Origin: Locusta migratoria
Lineage: Eukaryota; Arthropoda; Insecta; Orthoptera; Acrididae
NCBI GenBank assembly: GCA_026315105.1
Contig: CM048755.1
Coordinates: 759,457,301-759,521,300, forward strand
Reading direction: 5' to 3'
DNA length: 64,000 nt
Below are positions 34,472-46,379 of this stretch, in pieces. The notes below the pieces were generated by a model that did not search any database, had not been told where the DNA came from, and worked only from the letters and a program-made list of their open reading frames with translations. Numbering within the stretch: position 1 is the first letter of the stretch; each line of letters starts with the position of its first letter. The translations under genes were made by a program, and so were the position numbers.

Positions 34472-35520
34472 ACTTTTTTTAAGTTCATACTGTATGTACT
34501 TAGCAGCTTTTGTTGGCATCTGTATACAATACTTATGTGTATTGCACTTAATTCACTTCTAGTTACTATATGATAATTAGAAATTGCTTGTTTTTTAACA
34601 ATTCAATGTACAGAATGTAAGAAACTTTATACCTAAATGTATCAATATCGAAGCCTATTTCACCTTGTGTGATCAATGGCCAATAAAGATTCTTGATTCC
34701 TTTTCTGGGACAGTAATGTTGAATACCACAGCAGTCTTACTTTACGTGAACCAGCGACAATATACATTTCGATTTGTCGGCCAGTTGGCTGCTGAAACAC
34801 AAGAAATGTTTGATGTCGCCGACAGGCGCAGTTCGCCTTTTTGCGTACAATGCAGTGCTTTAGGCCCGTAACAGTAGGCAGTGTCTGCAAGAGGCTGCCC
34901 TCAGTCGGAGCAACATATGCAGTTTCCTACGTTTCGACAAATGATTTGTAACTAGACTTTTGTTATTATATGAAAAAGTCTGCATAGTCATATTTGCTGT
35001 GAAATTATTATCAACTTATAGAAACACTACATCAGACATTAAGATGCCGGATATTGCAACAATGAATTTCTATTTCTTCAGCGAGAGGGGACTCCAGAAA
35101 TATGCGAAAAATATTATACTAGATCTTAGGAAGGCCTTTCTTAAAATTTGCAAAAATCTTTACCAGTTTACTATAAAGTCATAAATAAGATAAATATAGA
35201 ATAGTTTTAGTGACGCTGTGCTATTAAAAAAACCTTATACATTGTTACATTCCTATTTCTCCAGTTGTATGTTGTGTTAGTTTTCGGTACAAGTTCGTTG
35301 TTTTCAAGCTCATATTGCTGTATTTTCTTAAATATTTTCCTTGTTTTAGTTTAAATTTCCCACATACATTTCACTTGGCAAAGTCAAGTGTTGAACTATC
35401 CGGGCAGTAGTACTGTCGCGATTAAATGCAGAAGAAAGATAAACGGAGGTGATACGAAATTAATCCACTAGGTATTCTGAAAAGTAGAGCTAAACACTTT
35501 ATACGCCATTTTAAAATCAT
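34472..35520. other. no recognised feature
   Basis: AT-rich. Frames at 34660-34890 and 34960-35184 show no motif. Confidence 0.35.
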
Positions 35521-36185
35521 TTTACACTGGAAGGATCGAGAGGCCGAATTGGCCCTTTTACCAATTTGTCCCATGTGTCCTGATCAAACCCTTAAATGAA
35601 CTGAGTTGACTTCTGTGATTTTTTCATCTTTTATGTAAAGTATTGTGTACCCTCTTTTAGAGTGTTCTACTTCTAACAGATTCCTAAATAATAAGATTAC
35701 TACCTAGAAGGACCGCAGGGCCAATTTGGCCCCTCATAGCGTTTCTGTGTATTTTCAGCATGTTTCCTTGTAATATTGTGTAGGAAATGAAACCAACTAT
35801 TGCCCCCTGGTTGTTTCAATATGCGACAACAATGCCATACATTCCAGCTCTGATTGCTGTAGGGCACCTAGGGATAGCGGAAATTTATGGATGAGTTATA
35901 CCCGAGTGAGCGATTGTGTGAGTGAGTGAGTGATCTTTTCTGACCAAGGTCGTGGCCAAAAATTTACAAGTTGTATGAATGTGAATATGAGTTTGTTATC
36001 AGCTCGGCGATCATCTTTATGGTGAGTTCTAGCTATCCTCATATTATCAACATTTCAATGTGGACCTTCCATTTTTAAAAATCAATAAAAGTACATATGA
36101 TGGTTACACTGAATTATCTTTCACAACCTGGCCGCATAAGCAATAAAACTGTATGGGGCCAATTTGATCCCGGAGGTTCTTGTAC
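35521..36185. repeat. repeat with recurring GGCCAATTTGGCC-like palindrome
   Basis: Three related blocks: GGATCGAGAGGCCGAATTGG at 35532, GGACCGCAGGGCCAATTTGG at 35709, and an inverted GGATCAAATTGGCCCC at about 36155-36170. The first and last face inward like ends of a DNA element. No coding remnant, no TSD determined, family unknown. Confidence 0.35.
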
Positions 36186-36489
36186 GTAGTAGCTTGCATG
36201 TGATCTTTCTAGTATTAAGTACCAAGTAGACTAGATAGCAGCTATAAAAACATGGTACAATTAGTTCCTTTGCCCATTTTACTTTGGTTGTAATTCTGCT
36301 AAGGGATTCGTTCTCACGTCATGCTGTTGGTGCAGCAGTTTGACGTTACTTCTAGCGTGGCTTGAAAAGGAATTGATGGATCAGCTTTTAGTGTAAAGTA
36401 GTGATAGAGATTTTTTTCTTTTCACCAACTTCCTACGAAGATGAGATTTTCATGTGTGTACAGCAATTCTGCCTCACTATTCACCTAAT

Positions 36490-36686
36490 GCCGGCCGCGG
36501 TGGCCGAGCGTTCTGCGGCGCGTCAGTCACAGTCTGCACGGCAACTACGGTCAGGGGTTTGAATCCCCCCTTGGGCTTAGATATTTGTGCCATCCTTAAT
36601 ATTAGCTAGTTCATAAGTAGTTTGTAAGTTTAGGGACTGATGACCCCGTAGTTAAATCCCATAAGCTTTACAAACATTTGAACATT
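36490..36686 (+). mobile_element. tRNA-derived SINE with 12-bp TSD
   Basis: Plus-strand copy. Target duplications TATTCACCTAAT (36478-36489) and TATTCACCCAAT (36687-36698) differ by one base, so the insertion is not recent. The B-box is mutated (GGGGTTTGAATCCCC). Confidence 0.92.
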
Positions 36687-37109
36687 TATTCACCCAATTC
36701 CTAATAAAGCGATTCAAAAGTAAGCTGAAATTGCTCCTTTGATATTTGTATTGAGTAAAATTTAATATTGTCCCTATTGAAATACATCTGCACCTTTAGT
36801 TCAGCTTAGGTTGTAAAGCTTCGCAAGTTAAAATATACGTCATAATTGGTTTCTGACTACGGGCCTGCTGTGGCCATTGTAAGTAAAGTCGCTATTTTAA
36901 GTAAAATAATTTTATAAATGAATCTTACCGTATCAAATGTATACCTTGTTATACCAAGTTAAATAACATTCTAAAAAGAGCACGATTATGATATAAACTT
37001 GCAATTACAAACTACAATTAGACAACAGTGTAAAAAGACAAGGGGAGGGCTCGTCTGATTCTGGGTCCAGGGCCCGCAGTCGAATGTCTGAGCATGCTGA
37101 CTGGATTGC

Positions 37110-37430
37110 CACCGTGATAAACAATGAATTTTTCAGTACCACAAGAGGGAGAGTGTCAAATCAGTCTGTAGGAAACAGACTACAGAAACACTCTATATGT
37201 TCTAGATGGCCACAGAGAGGCCCAGACAACCAAAGATCCCACAGGTGAGGCCAAAAAATACCAACAAATGCACCTTGGAAATTTGGCACAAAGTTCTCTT
37301 TACAGATTACCTCGTATATGCCGAACAGCAAATAATCGCCAAAGTGTGTGGAGGGAAGCTGGTAATGCTGCAGCCGGAATATAGCGAGGGGATTATTGCG
37401 TGGGCAAGCTCAAGACTCAGGGACAATATC
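37110..37430 (+). pseudogene. Tc1-like transposase N-terminal remnant
   Basis: Plus-strand reading TTRGRVSNQSVGNRLQK and ICSRWPQRGP resembles the second helix-turn-helix and GRPR-type linker of Tc1 transposases (VS-QTVRNRL ... RPRRGP). W-KV-FTD-like sequence follows at about 37280-37310, degenerate. Weak but consistent order. Confidence 0.4.
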
Positions 37431-37937
37431 CACTAGCATTTCCTCAAAGAATGTTTCTGTCCAGGATCTTTCCGCACCACTGGCAATTGGAGATTCTGGA
37501 ATATCCAAATTGCTCACCCAAAATGAGTACCTGTGATTACAGTTTCTTTGCCAGTATAAAAGAGCCACTATGAGGGACCTGGTACAACACTAGAGATGCC
37601 ATTATCCACACCATAGGACAGTCAGTATGGGAAATCAACAGAAAGAGACACGCAAGTGGTGTACAAAACCTTTTAGACATTTGGCAAAAAGTTATAAATA
37701 ATGGGGATGATTACACTGAAGGTGTGTAAATATATATACCTCTGCCAATGAAGTGATATCAGTGAAGATATAGTTCTCACTACTTTTTATCCAGCCCTTG
37801 TAGAAGGAGTAGTACAATTATGGCTTAGGAATTCATTCGTGTCCTTTTTAAAGGAACAGTCTTGACATTGACATCAAGTGATGTAAGGTAGTCAGAGAAA
37901 ATCGAACTCCATAATGCTTGAGGGGTATGTGAACGAT

Positions 37938-37965
37938 ATTCTCTCTCTCTCTCTCTCTCTCTCTT
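37938..37965 (+). repeat. (CT)n microsatellite
   Basis: About 13 CT units. Confidence 0.92.
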
Positions 37966-38940
37966 CACATTTCCAACATCTTTGCTGAAGTCCTCTTTCC
38001 CTCCTTCTGATATAGAGAGTGGTACATTTACTGGATTATGTATTTAGTACAATTTTCCATTGATTCATTTCCTATGTTCACATACTCCTCCCCTTCTTTC
38101 AGTCCATTTCCCCCCTCCCCCTGTTTCTCCAATCTATTGAAAATATGTGTGCCATCTTTCGGTGACTGCCATAGTGTACCGAAGTCTTGTTATAAGGCAG
38201 TCTGTCATGCACAATTCATTGTTTACAGAATATAAATACCCCCTTCGTGAAAGCATACTTCATGTTCCAACTTTCATGGTGATCAGTCCAATGCTGTCAA
38301 AATATATTGTAAGGTACTCTCTGCCTTGCATTTTATGGTGGCTTATGATAGGTAGCCTGTGTGTTAGTCCAGGCTGTAAGCTTCTCTGTTCAAATTTCAT
38401 CCAAATCCCACCAGCTGTTTCAAGGCTTAAGCCTGTGGAGTCCACTACAGCAGATTTTACTGAGAGATGCTGCACTGTAGATGTTGCGAGCTGAACTGAC
38501 AAGCATCACTTTTTACCCAAAGGCAGTGGCAGGTCAAGATGGCAAGCATGAAGTGCAAACAGCATTCTCTAACTGTATTCCACCAATTTCCCAAAACAGA
38601 GACGAAGTACATATGCACTAAATACAAGGACCCCCTATGTCCAAAATGCTATGAATGTTTCCATACAAAAAGGAAAAACTCACAGAAATGACTCGGTAGG
38701 TCTCAAGTGAACAGTGACCACTCCAATGCATTTTTTTTACAAATAGTAAATGTCAACATATTTTTGTATTTTTTGAAAACAATGAAAATAGACATTCTTC
38801 TTTACTAAATAAGCCCCATATCAGAATTAAAAAAAGAGATTGAGAGAGAAACACCAAAGTCAAATAAACTGTTGCACAAAGATCACATGATTGAGATTAC
38901 AGCCTCATGTGAAGTGAGGAAGATGATGAAATCAGTATTG
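37966..38940. other. no recognised feature
   Basis: Open frames at 38038-38502 overlap on both strands without motifs. Nothing supported. Confidence 0.35.
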
Positions 38941-39720
38941 AGTGATGCCATCATTGTCGGCTATAACGATTACTAAACACCTCTGTATTGAATCGGGGAT
39001 TGTTTGCACAAATTCTTGGAGTCCAGCAGTCCACGCTGCTTCCAAAGTTGATAGATTGTCAGAACAGGGAACCAAGGCAGCAAAGCAATCCAATGGTCAA
39101 TGAAAAAGTCTTGAACAGTGTGAAGAAAGTGTGCTTGCTCATTATCCTGCTGCAATTGGACTGTCAGCAAGCTCTGATGTTGTGTGAGGGCAATAGATTT
39201 CATTAGTTCTGAGATGTCTTACTGGTTGGTTAGGGTACCTAGAATTCCTACTAGGTGGGTGTGGTGTGGGGATGACATTCACTACCAGCACAAACCATAA
39301 CACCAGGCCCATGACTAGTATAGCAATGCATAAGGCAACAATTCAACAGTCTCTTACCATCGTGTTTCCACCGTCACGGTGATGCGGGCAGAAATGGCAT
39401 TGGAATGACATTGTATAAACTGACAAATCCCAATTCTGCCTGCCCTTCACATTGACTTGCAACTGGAAATACTGTATCCAGTTGCAAAATAGGGGCATTC
39501 AGCCTCGTGAGGCCAACTGACGAGCTACCTGACAGTAGTAGCAGTTCCAGGTCAAGGAACCTGATAATGACTTCGAGAGTTGTGTGCAGATGACATAACT
39601 CTCCATATTGTATCCAATGACAACATTGGCAGAGCATGATAGGGCACTTGGTCAGGTGTAATTGGTCCACGTAGGGCAGAATCTGAAACTTTATGTCAGT
39701 ATTCATGGTACAAAAGCGTC
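38940..39720 (-). pseudogene. Tc1-like transposase remnant
   Basis: Minus-strand frames give GPGVMVCAG (family G-GVMVWG/A), then QLQQDNEQAHFLHTVQDFFI with the second catalytic Asp region (QQDNA-PH), DHWIALLPWFP, and further on EAAWTAGLQEFVQTIP and a C-terminal I-RCLVIVIADNDGITQY. This is the order of a Tc1 DDE domain up to its C-terminus. Stops and frameshifts throughout. No TIRs found. Confidence 0.6.
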
Positions 39721-40059
39721 GCAGACTATTTGTGAGATATGTGATACATAATTGTGGCTGCTATAGAGTGCTTGTCCAATGACGGTAGATTTGGAGGTAG
39801 GAAGTTTGAATTTTAATGGGGAAGTGGAAGGGGAAATAAATTTTCAGTACTTGAACTTTGAACGAAAAGAATGTGATAGTTCATAATCTCTAATCACCAG
39901 GTATCGGGTACACATGGCAGGATTTCACATTTATATAGTGCCCCTGTATTGACGGCACCTGATGAGCCATGACTATCAGATGAGGCTGGTATTGTAGAGG
40001 AATCAGCAACAATGCAAATATGACACTAAACTCCACAATTACTTAAAAACGTGTTGTGG

Positions 40060-40260
40060 TGGTTAGCACAATGGACTTGAAATCAGTAAGGTTGATGGTT
40101 CAAATCCCCATCAGGCCATCCAGGTTTATGTTTTTCATGATTTCTCTAAACTGCTTGAGCTTGAAGAGAACATAGCTCAATTTTCTGTCCTAATGCTACC
40201 TTGTGCTCCATGCCTAATAACCTTCTTGTTGATGGGGCATTAAACTTTTGTCCTCATTCA
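40060..40260 (+). mobile_element. second SINE family (tRNA head, decayed)
   Basis: A-box TGGTGGTTAGCACAATGG and B-box TGGTTCAAATCCCC are followed by GGCCATCCAGGTTTATGTTT and TTCATGATTTCTCTAAACTG. It differs in body and tail from the main SINE family. The end is approximate. A decayed minus copy is at 59590-59700. Confidence 0.65.
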
Positions 40261-40269
40261 TCACAGTTG

Positions 40270-41040
40270 CCTACAGTAAACACCCATGCTTTGGAAAAGG
40301 AATTTGCCCTATGGGTGGTAATAAAGAAAGCTGTAGCAACGTAGGTGACTATACTATATCCCCCATCCTCATGAACGACGGTCATTACTGAGGAGCGGTG
40401 GCTTGCGTGCTTCAATGATACAGATAGCCTTACCAAAGGTGCAACCTCAGTGAAAGGGGTATTTGTGTAGAGGACAGACAAATGTGTGGTACCTGAAGAG
40501 GGGCAGCAGCCTTTTCAATAGTTACAGAGGTAACAGTCTTAATAGTTGACTGAGCTGGCCTTCTAACATCAGATAACATGGCTTTGCCATGCAGTACTGT
40601 GAACGGCTGAAAGCAAGGGGAAACTACAGTTGTTACCTTTCCCGAGGACATGCAGCTCTACTGTATGAACATATGATGATTGCGTCTTCTTGGTAAAATA
40701 TTCTGGAGGTAACATAGTCCCACATTCAGATCTCCGGGCAGGGACTACTCAGGAGGATGTCATCATCAAGATAAACGAAACAGGAATTCTACGGAGCGTG
40801 GCATGTTCTGACATGGATAGGCTGAAGTTAGATATGGTTGAGATTAGTGACGTTTAGTGGTAGGATGAACAGGATTTCTGTTCGGGTGAGTACAGGGCTA
40901 TAAATACAAAATCAGTTTGTGGTAACACAGGAGTAGGTCCGATAATGAATAAGAAAATAGGAATGCAGGTAAGTTAGGATGAAAAGCATAGTGAACACAT
41001 TATCGTAGTAAAGATATACACGAAATCTACACCGACCACA
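40270..41040. other. no recognised feature
   Basis: Open frames at 40254-40651 carry no motif. Confidence 0.35.
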
Positions 41041-41047
41041 TAGTAAA

Positions 41048-41520
41048 TTTTCACTCTGCCGCTGAATGTGTGCTGATATGTAACTTCCTGGAAGATTACA
41101 ATTGTTTGCTGTTTCGAAACGGCGACCTTTGACTTTCACGGGTAAGCGCTCTACCGTCTGAACTATCCCAACATGTTTCACAGCCCGTTGTCACAACTTT
41201 ACTTTATGCCTGTTCCTCACCTCCTACTTTCCAACGTCACAGACATTCTCCTGCGAACCTTGCAGGACTAGCACTCCTGGAAGAGAAGATGTGGTGGAGA
41301 CATGGCTTAGTCACAGCCTAAGGGATGTTTCCAGAATGAGGAGTGTTGGTCGTGAAAGATTCACAGGAGAACTTCTGCGAAGTTTCGAAAGTAGGAGGCA
41401 GAAGTAAAATTTTGTGGACGGACTGTGAAGTGTGGCATAATAGTTCAGACGCTAGAGCACTTGCTAGCGAAAGGCAAAGTCCCAGGTTCGAATCCCGTTT
41501 CTGGCCAGGAAGTTTCAAGT
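41048..41520. repeat. palindromic repeat with two inverted tRNA-like heads
   Basis: Left arm (41085-41267) and the reverse complement of the right arm (41340-41520) align over about 170 bp. Shared blocks include GCTCTA-CGTCTGAACTAT, CACAG-CCGT and TTCTCCTG-GAA. Each arm carries tRNA-like boxes: on the minus strand GATAGTTCAGACGGTAGAGC with GTTTCGAAAC, and on the plus strand TAATAGTTCAGACGCTAGAG with GGTTCGAATCC. The spacer contains GAGACATGGCTTAGTCACAG. Confidence 0.75.
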
Positions 41521-41774
41521 GCATTTTGTTGATCGCGAAAGCTTTCTTGAAAACTGCTCATTTTGCATAGCAACTTTACAATGAATGAAGAAGAAATTGA
41601 TTCAGTACAATGCAAACAAAGGAAATCTGATTTTAGGTTTTGATGGAATATCAAACTTAGCGGGACATACTTGTATTTATAGCTGTTTGTTTCTGACCCG
41701 TAATTGGGCGACCTTTTAACATGAGCTGTCTTTCCAATTTCTGCATTGTTTAGTAATTACATAGCTACTCCAGT

Positions 41775-42084
41775 CAGTGGCGGCCTATAGGGGGGGGGAT
41801 GGGGGCAGAGGGGCAGACCGCTCCGGAAATCTCCTCTTGGGAGGGGGGGGGGCTCCAAATATCACGAAACCACTTTTCTTTTTGAGTGCTTTTAGCCTTT
41901 TCTTCTGGGGCCTCCAAATATTGAAAGCTATTTTTTTAATACTGTCCTGTGCCTCTCGTCCTGGGAGGCCGCCAAATCCCAAAAGTTACTTTTTATAGTA
42001 AGACATGTATTTCCAAGTGGATGGGGGCTGCGTCATTATGTTTTGACGCCACCCCGGGCCTGCGACAACCTTAGTACGCCACTG
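41775..42084. mobile_element. hAT MITE with 8-bp TSD
   Basis: A 310-bp element with ends CAGTGGCGGCC and GTACGCCACTG, flanked by an exact 8-bp duplication ACTCCAGT at 41767-41774 and 42085-42092. No coding capacity. The matching place in the right arm of the inverted repeat has no insertion. Confidence 0.88.
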
Positions 42085-42487
42085 ACTCCAGTTACTGTAC
42101 TGTTCAGTCACGGTAGGTGCGCTGGCTGTTGGCAGCGGCAGGAGGCGTTTACCATGGCTGCCAATCAAGCATCAGCAAGGCAGCGTCGCAGGGTTGGAAA
42201 CGTTACCCGTAACAATGTGTGCAGTAATATTTTGCGTCTAGGGGCAGCGTAACGTTGGCAGCAATCAGAAATAAATGGATCCCTTCAAGTAGTGCAAATG
42301 TTTAGTGCTGCTGGAATCACCTGGTATAATCGTCTTGACTTATCAAACTAATATACTTCCATCTAATTACCAATGCACTACTAATTTCGACGCACTATGA
42401 CATCATTGTTAAAGTTCCTATAATTAAAAAATTACAATGATTCAACCAAATTAAACAGTGAAAAGTTTAATAATTTATAAAACCATG

Positions 42488-42576
42488 TGCGTCGCACGGG
42501 AATGGCCGTGTGATCTGGGGCGCAATGTCGTGCAGTGCGCGGCCACTCCCACCAGAGGTTCGAGTCCTCTCTCGGG

Positions 42577-42612
<36 letters not shown>

Positions 42613-42705
42613 CTTAGAATAAGTTGAAGTAGATTGTAAGACTAGGGACCGATGACCTTAGCAGTTTGGTCCCTTCGGATTACAAACATTTGAACTTTTT
42701 TTGAA
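42488..42705 (+). mobile_element. tRNA-derived SINE with internal (TG)n, left arm copy
   Basis: B-box GAGGTTCGAGTCCTCTC, then (TG)n at 42578-42611, then AGTTTGGTCCCTTCGGATTA and tail ACAAACATTTGAAC. It belongs to the 'GTTTGGTCCC' subfamily. It is also present in the right arm, so it inserted before the arms were copied. Confidence 0.85.
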
Positions 42706-43200
42706 ACAATATGTTCTACATTTTTGTACAGTGACCATTAAGTCACTTGACTCATTTAATATGTACAAAACATTTTTCGACCATATTGTACAATTTTCTG
42801 AATTTTCAAATGGTCGCTCTTATAGTATAATTATTCCAAAGTTGTAAATATGTAGAGAAACCTACGCCAATTTCGCACGACTTCCTCTTGTATAGGGATT
42901 CGCATACACCCAAAATTCAGAGCCTTTTTGCCCAGTGTACACCTGTTGGGAAGTGTTTCAGCCTGTATGATGATGAAGGATGAAACAAGTGTGCTCACAG
43001 TTGAACGCAGGGCACGCTTTAAATTCTCTCTCTCTCTCTTTTTGTGTGGTAAATCTAGAAAATTTACACTGTTTAATGTGATTGAATCATTGTAATATTT
43101 TTGTGATCATAGGCATTTGAAAATGACGCCATAGTGCGCAGAAACTCAGGCTTGTGCCCCCCCCCCTCCCCCCCAGAAAAAAATTCTGTATCCGCCACTG

Positions 43201-43236
43201 CTCATAACTGTCCTTACATGTTCATTCCATATCACC

Positions 43237-43296
<60 letters not shown>

Positions 43297-43450
43297 TGAA
43301 GGTCACAGAGGGTCATATAGGCAGAAGATAAGGCGTAATAGAAATCTCTGGTAACACCGGAGATACTGAACTTAATTGATGAAAGGAGAAAATATAAAAA
43401 TGCAGCAAGTGAAGCACGCAAAAGGGAGTACAAAAGTCTGAAAAAATGAA
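43201..43450. repeat. (GA)n microsatellite flanked by LINE scraps
   Basis: (GA)n at 43239-43293. Before it, 43201-43238 on the minus strand encodes WNEHVRTV, the same LINE peptide as at 61955-61990. After it, plus-strand 43370-43449 reads LIDERRKYKNAASEARKREY, a LINE linker piece ending in a stop. Confidence 0.6.
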
Positions 43451-43716
43451 GCTGACAGCAAGTGCAACTGGCTACGCATTGGTACAGTCCTTCCTCTCTA
43501 ACGAATAAAGTCACTGTTTGGCATGAAGACTGCCTCTTCCCATCTCTTCCCCTGTCGCGCACCCTCCAATCAGTGGCAAATGCAACAGAATGAAAACAGT
43601 TGAGTCTTTCAATAGCTTTGCGAATCAATTGAATTTTTCGTTCATATTTTTGAGTGTAGCCAGTATAAGCCAACAACCGCATGACTACAATCGATTCAGT
43701 TGGTTGTAATTTGACG

Positions 43717-43830
43717 CGGTGGAATAGCCGAGCGTGCTGAGGTGCCTTGTTGCGTTGCGTGCGGCCGTTGTGTGTGTGTTGTTCTTAGGATAAGTTAAAG
43801 TGTTTTGTAAGTTTAGGGACCGATGAACAT
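43717..43830 (+). mobile_element. SINE remnant lacking the B-box
   Basis: GACGCGGTGGAATAGCCGAG starts a tRNA-like head. The middle is deleted around GTGTGTGTG, and the body TTGTAAGTTTAGGGACCGAT matches the main SINE family. The tail is lost. Confidence 0.65.
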
Positions 43831-43899
43831 AACCTTATTTTTATTTTTACGTATCTATTTCGAGTGAAATCAGTTTGCAGGCGCAACCAAATGAACGAA

Positions 43900-43990
43900 C
43901 GGAGAAATCTGCGACCAGACCGGGAATCGAACCCAGGCCCCTCGCGAGGCAACCCACTGAACTACGGAGGAGGACCCCAGTTGCTGAGCA
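43900..43990 (-). mobile_element. tRNA-like (third SINE type) fragment
   Basis: The minus strand has CTCCGTAGTTCAGTGGGTTG (A-box like) and CTGGGTTCGATTCCCGGTC (B-box with a good T-arm). There is no anticodon arm convincing enough for a functional tRNA, and the 3' side runs into CAGATTTCTCCGTTCATTTG. Confidence 0.55.
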
Positions 43991-44394
43991 GGTTGATTTA
44001 ATGTGGAATCACACTTGATAAAATCACATTCTCTGATTACAGAAGTGCCATTTTCTCACCGCGCAATAACAGAAAATCACGAGTAGAAGAATGCAAATAA
44101 AATACACGCCTCGATACATTATCAGTTGCAGCTCTCGATACAGACGGTGGTTTGCCACAGCATTATCACCAGGTCACGAGGTATTTAGCACATTTACAAG
44201 GTTCGTTCAAAATGATTTACAGTCCTTCTTGTCACTGGAATGAAATGAGCACAATCAAAAATAAAATAATGTTTGTCCGGGTATCGGCAGCACCACCTAG
44301 AAGACAAGGCGTCACAGCTGGCCGTGCCTACGTCACACCGAGAGGCCAGCCGCTACGTCCCAACGGCCAGCCAGTCAGCTGGCGCAGGCACGGT

Positions 44395-44590
44395 CAGCTG
44401 TGAGGGGGTGTCGCGAGTATGCTGCGGTCGCGTTACGGATCGCGTGGCCGCTTTCGTCGGAGGTTCGAGTCCTCCCTCGCGCATGGGTGTATGTGATGTC
44501 CTTAGTTTAATTAGTTCATAAATCTAGGGACTGATGACCAGAGTAGTTTGGTCCCTTAGAATTACAAACATTTGAATATTTTGAACGGGC
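44395..44590 (+). mobile_element. tRNA-derived SINE, 'GTTTGGTCCC' subfamily
   Basis: B-box GAGGTTCGAGTCCTCCCTCG, body GGGACTGATGACCAGAGTAG and TTTGGTCCC, tail ACAAACATTTGAATATTTTG. The 5' boundary is approximate. Confidence 0.8.
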
Positions 44591-45620
44591 AAAAAGTATA
44601 AGCTTTTGGGCACATAGTCGACTGAAGTGACTCGTTACCCGGCCGTGACGGCCCGTCGCAGATCTCTGAAACCAGGGCGAGTCCCTGTCTGTTTTTCATG
44701 ATTTCAGATTATACCAACTCCGCCCTATTTCTGTGGGAGCAGGTGATAGCTTGCTACGTCACGGTGAGTAGTTCCGTCCCGTGGCGTGCTCTGCCGCTGC
44801 AGGACTTCGCCTCTACATCGGGAACGACCCGAACTTTTGTATCGGCCATCGACTTCTCTTTGTCGATTTACTTTCAACTTCCAAGTGATAACCTGATTGT
44901 TTTCATCGTAACAGCCTTCAGGCCTAGTCTGTTACATTCATTGTCAGTACTAACCGTGAACTATCAAAACTTGCGGCGATTAACTTCCTCTGAAGAAGTA
45001 GAATTTATTTCTGTAAATTTTCTGGTATGGTACCCAGATTGTATTCTAATTGCACAAGGCTTGGTAGGACAGTTGTTCTGGTCCAGTAGAGACCATTAGC
45101 ACTCCGAAAGTGTCGTCAGTCTTTGTCGAATTCCAACTTGCATTCCCCAACCAGGAAAGATGATTAATAAAAACTTATGGTACTGCTCAGAATATTTTGT
45201 GCTGCACCTTTGCCGTATGACCTTAATGTTGCTATTGCAGAGGAGATTGGGTTTGGAGTGAGAGTCGTTATCTAGCACCGAATGAAATGGCCCACCTGTC
45301 AATTACATGAGCAGTGTTTGCTTCCTGGTTACACTGGTCAGTCCACCTGGGAAATGACAGAGTTAATAGGGGTGGGATTTCGTTCAGATAATTAAGGGCA
45401 ATTTCTTCTACCTTGTGATCAGTCTGTATTTTAGTCTAGGAAATTATGGAAGTTTAGAGTTTGATGTTCCATTGACACTGAGGTCATTGGATGATTTTAG
45501 TAAATGCTCAGTTTATATGCAAATTCTGTAAAGTGAGTGTTGAAAGGCACTGATTCGCCGATTCCCCTCACCATAGTAAATATGGGAAAGGGCCGGTACG
45601 ATAATGCAGGATTCCTTGTA
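44591..45620. other. no recognised feature
   Basis: A 133-codon plus frame (44698-45099) is the longest here. I recognise no domain, and its hydrophobic patches are not convincing membrane segments. Confidence 0.35.
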
Positions 45621-45628
45621 TGAAGCAG

Positions 45629-45797
45629 GGGACTGAGGCGCTACAGTCACGGCCACTACGGTCGGGGGTTCCAATCCCCCCTCGGGCATGGATATTTGTG
45701 CCGTCCTTAGGATTAGCTAGTTCATAAGTAGTTTGTAAGTTTAGGGACTGATGACCCCGTAGTTAAGTCCCATAGACTCTACAAACATTTGAACATT
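45629..45797 (+). mobile_element. 5'-truncated tRNA-derived SINE with 8-bp TSD
   Basis: It starts inside the tRNA head (GGACTGAGGCGC) and keeps the B-box and the full body and tail. The duplication TGAAGCAG is at 45621-45628 and 45798-45805. Confidence 0.88.
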
Positions 45798-45884
45798 TGA
45801 AGCAGCCTCATGCTAGGAGGATATAAAACTATGCACGTATTTCCTAAGGTGACGTGACGTTACGACTGTTGCTTACACGGATCT

Positions 45885-46330
45885 ACATTTACATCTAAAT
45901 ACATACGTACTTCACAAGCCATTACACGGTGCATTTCCTTTTCTGTTTCACTCACAAACTGAGGGGTAAATGACTGTACGCTTCCTTATGAGTCCCGTTT
46001 TCTCGCGTCTATTGACGCCATCACGTGCCTTGTGTGATATGTATATTGGTGACAGTAGATTAATTCTGCACTCTGGAACAAGTGCTTCTTCTCCATGTAC
46101 ATCTACATAAATACTCTGTAAATCACATTGAAGTGCATGGCAGAGAGTTCATCGAACCACTTTTACGAGGATTCTCTACAGTTCCATTCTCTAATAGCTC
46201 GCGGAAAAAAGGAACACCTAAATCTCAGTACACATTTCTCACCACAAGTGACATATTACGACATTTATATGCGGTTCTTCTTCTATTTCGTAGATTTGTC
46301 GTGTGTATATTAGATTGAGAAGTACCTAGT
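45885..46330 (-). repeat. two LINE 3'-end scraps
   Basis: ACATTTACATCTAAATACAT (45890) and TACATCTACATAAATACTCT (46099) each precede related sequence (TTCACAAGCCATTACACGGT / TGTAAATCACATTGAAGTGC). On the minus strand these end in GATGTA-type repeats, as in the 3' tails of a common insect LINE. Fragmentary. Confidence 0.5.
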
Positions 46331-46379
46331 AGTGTACTTTTCCTTCGTTTGAATCTCTACAGTCCTCTCTGTTTACCCT

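Larger units (their letters stand above)
41660..43200 (+). repeat. left arm of a large inverted repeat
   Basis: Reverse-complement match to 47728-49200, roughly 90% by eye over long stretches (for example GTAATTGGGCGACCTTT, CCATGGCTGCC, AATAATTTATAAAACCATGT). The inner end is CCGCCACTG, i.e. CAGTGGCGGATACAGAATTT on the other strand, a hAT-like terminus. It carries an extra MITE (41775-42084) and lacks about 160 bp near its inner end that the right arm has. Confidence 0.85.

Noticed and set aside
44698..45099. 133-codon frame as a possible host gene
   Set aside because: No domain, no convincing splice sites, and the surroundings are SINE and LINE scraps. Left as unrecognised.
46080..46320. 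Plus-strand frames of 61-78 codons as small genes
   Set aside because: They lie antisense to LINE 3'-end scraps and have no motif.
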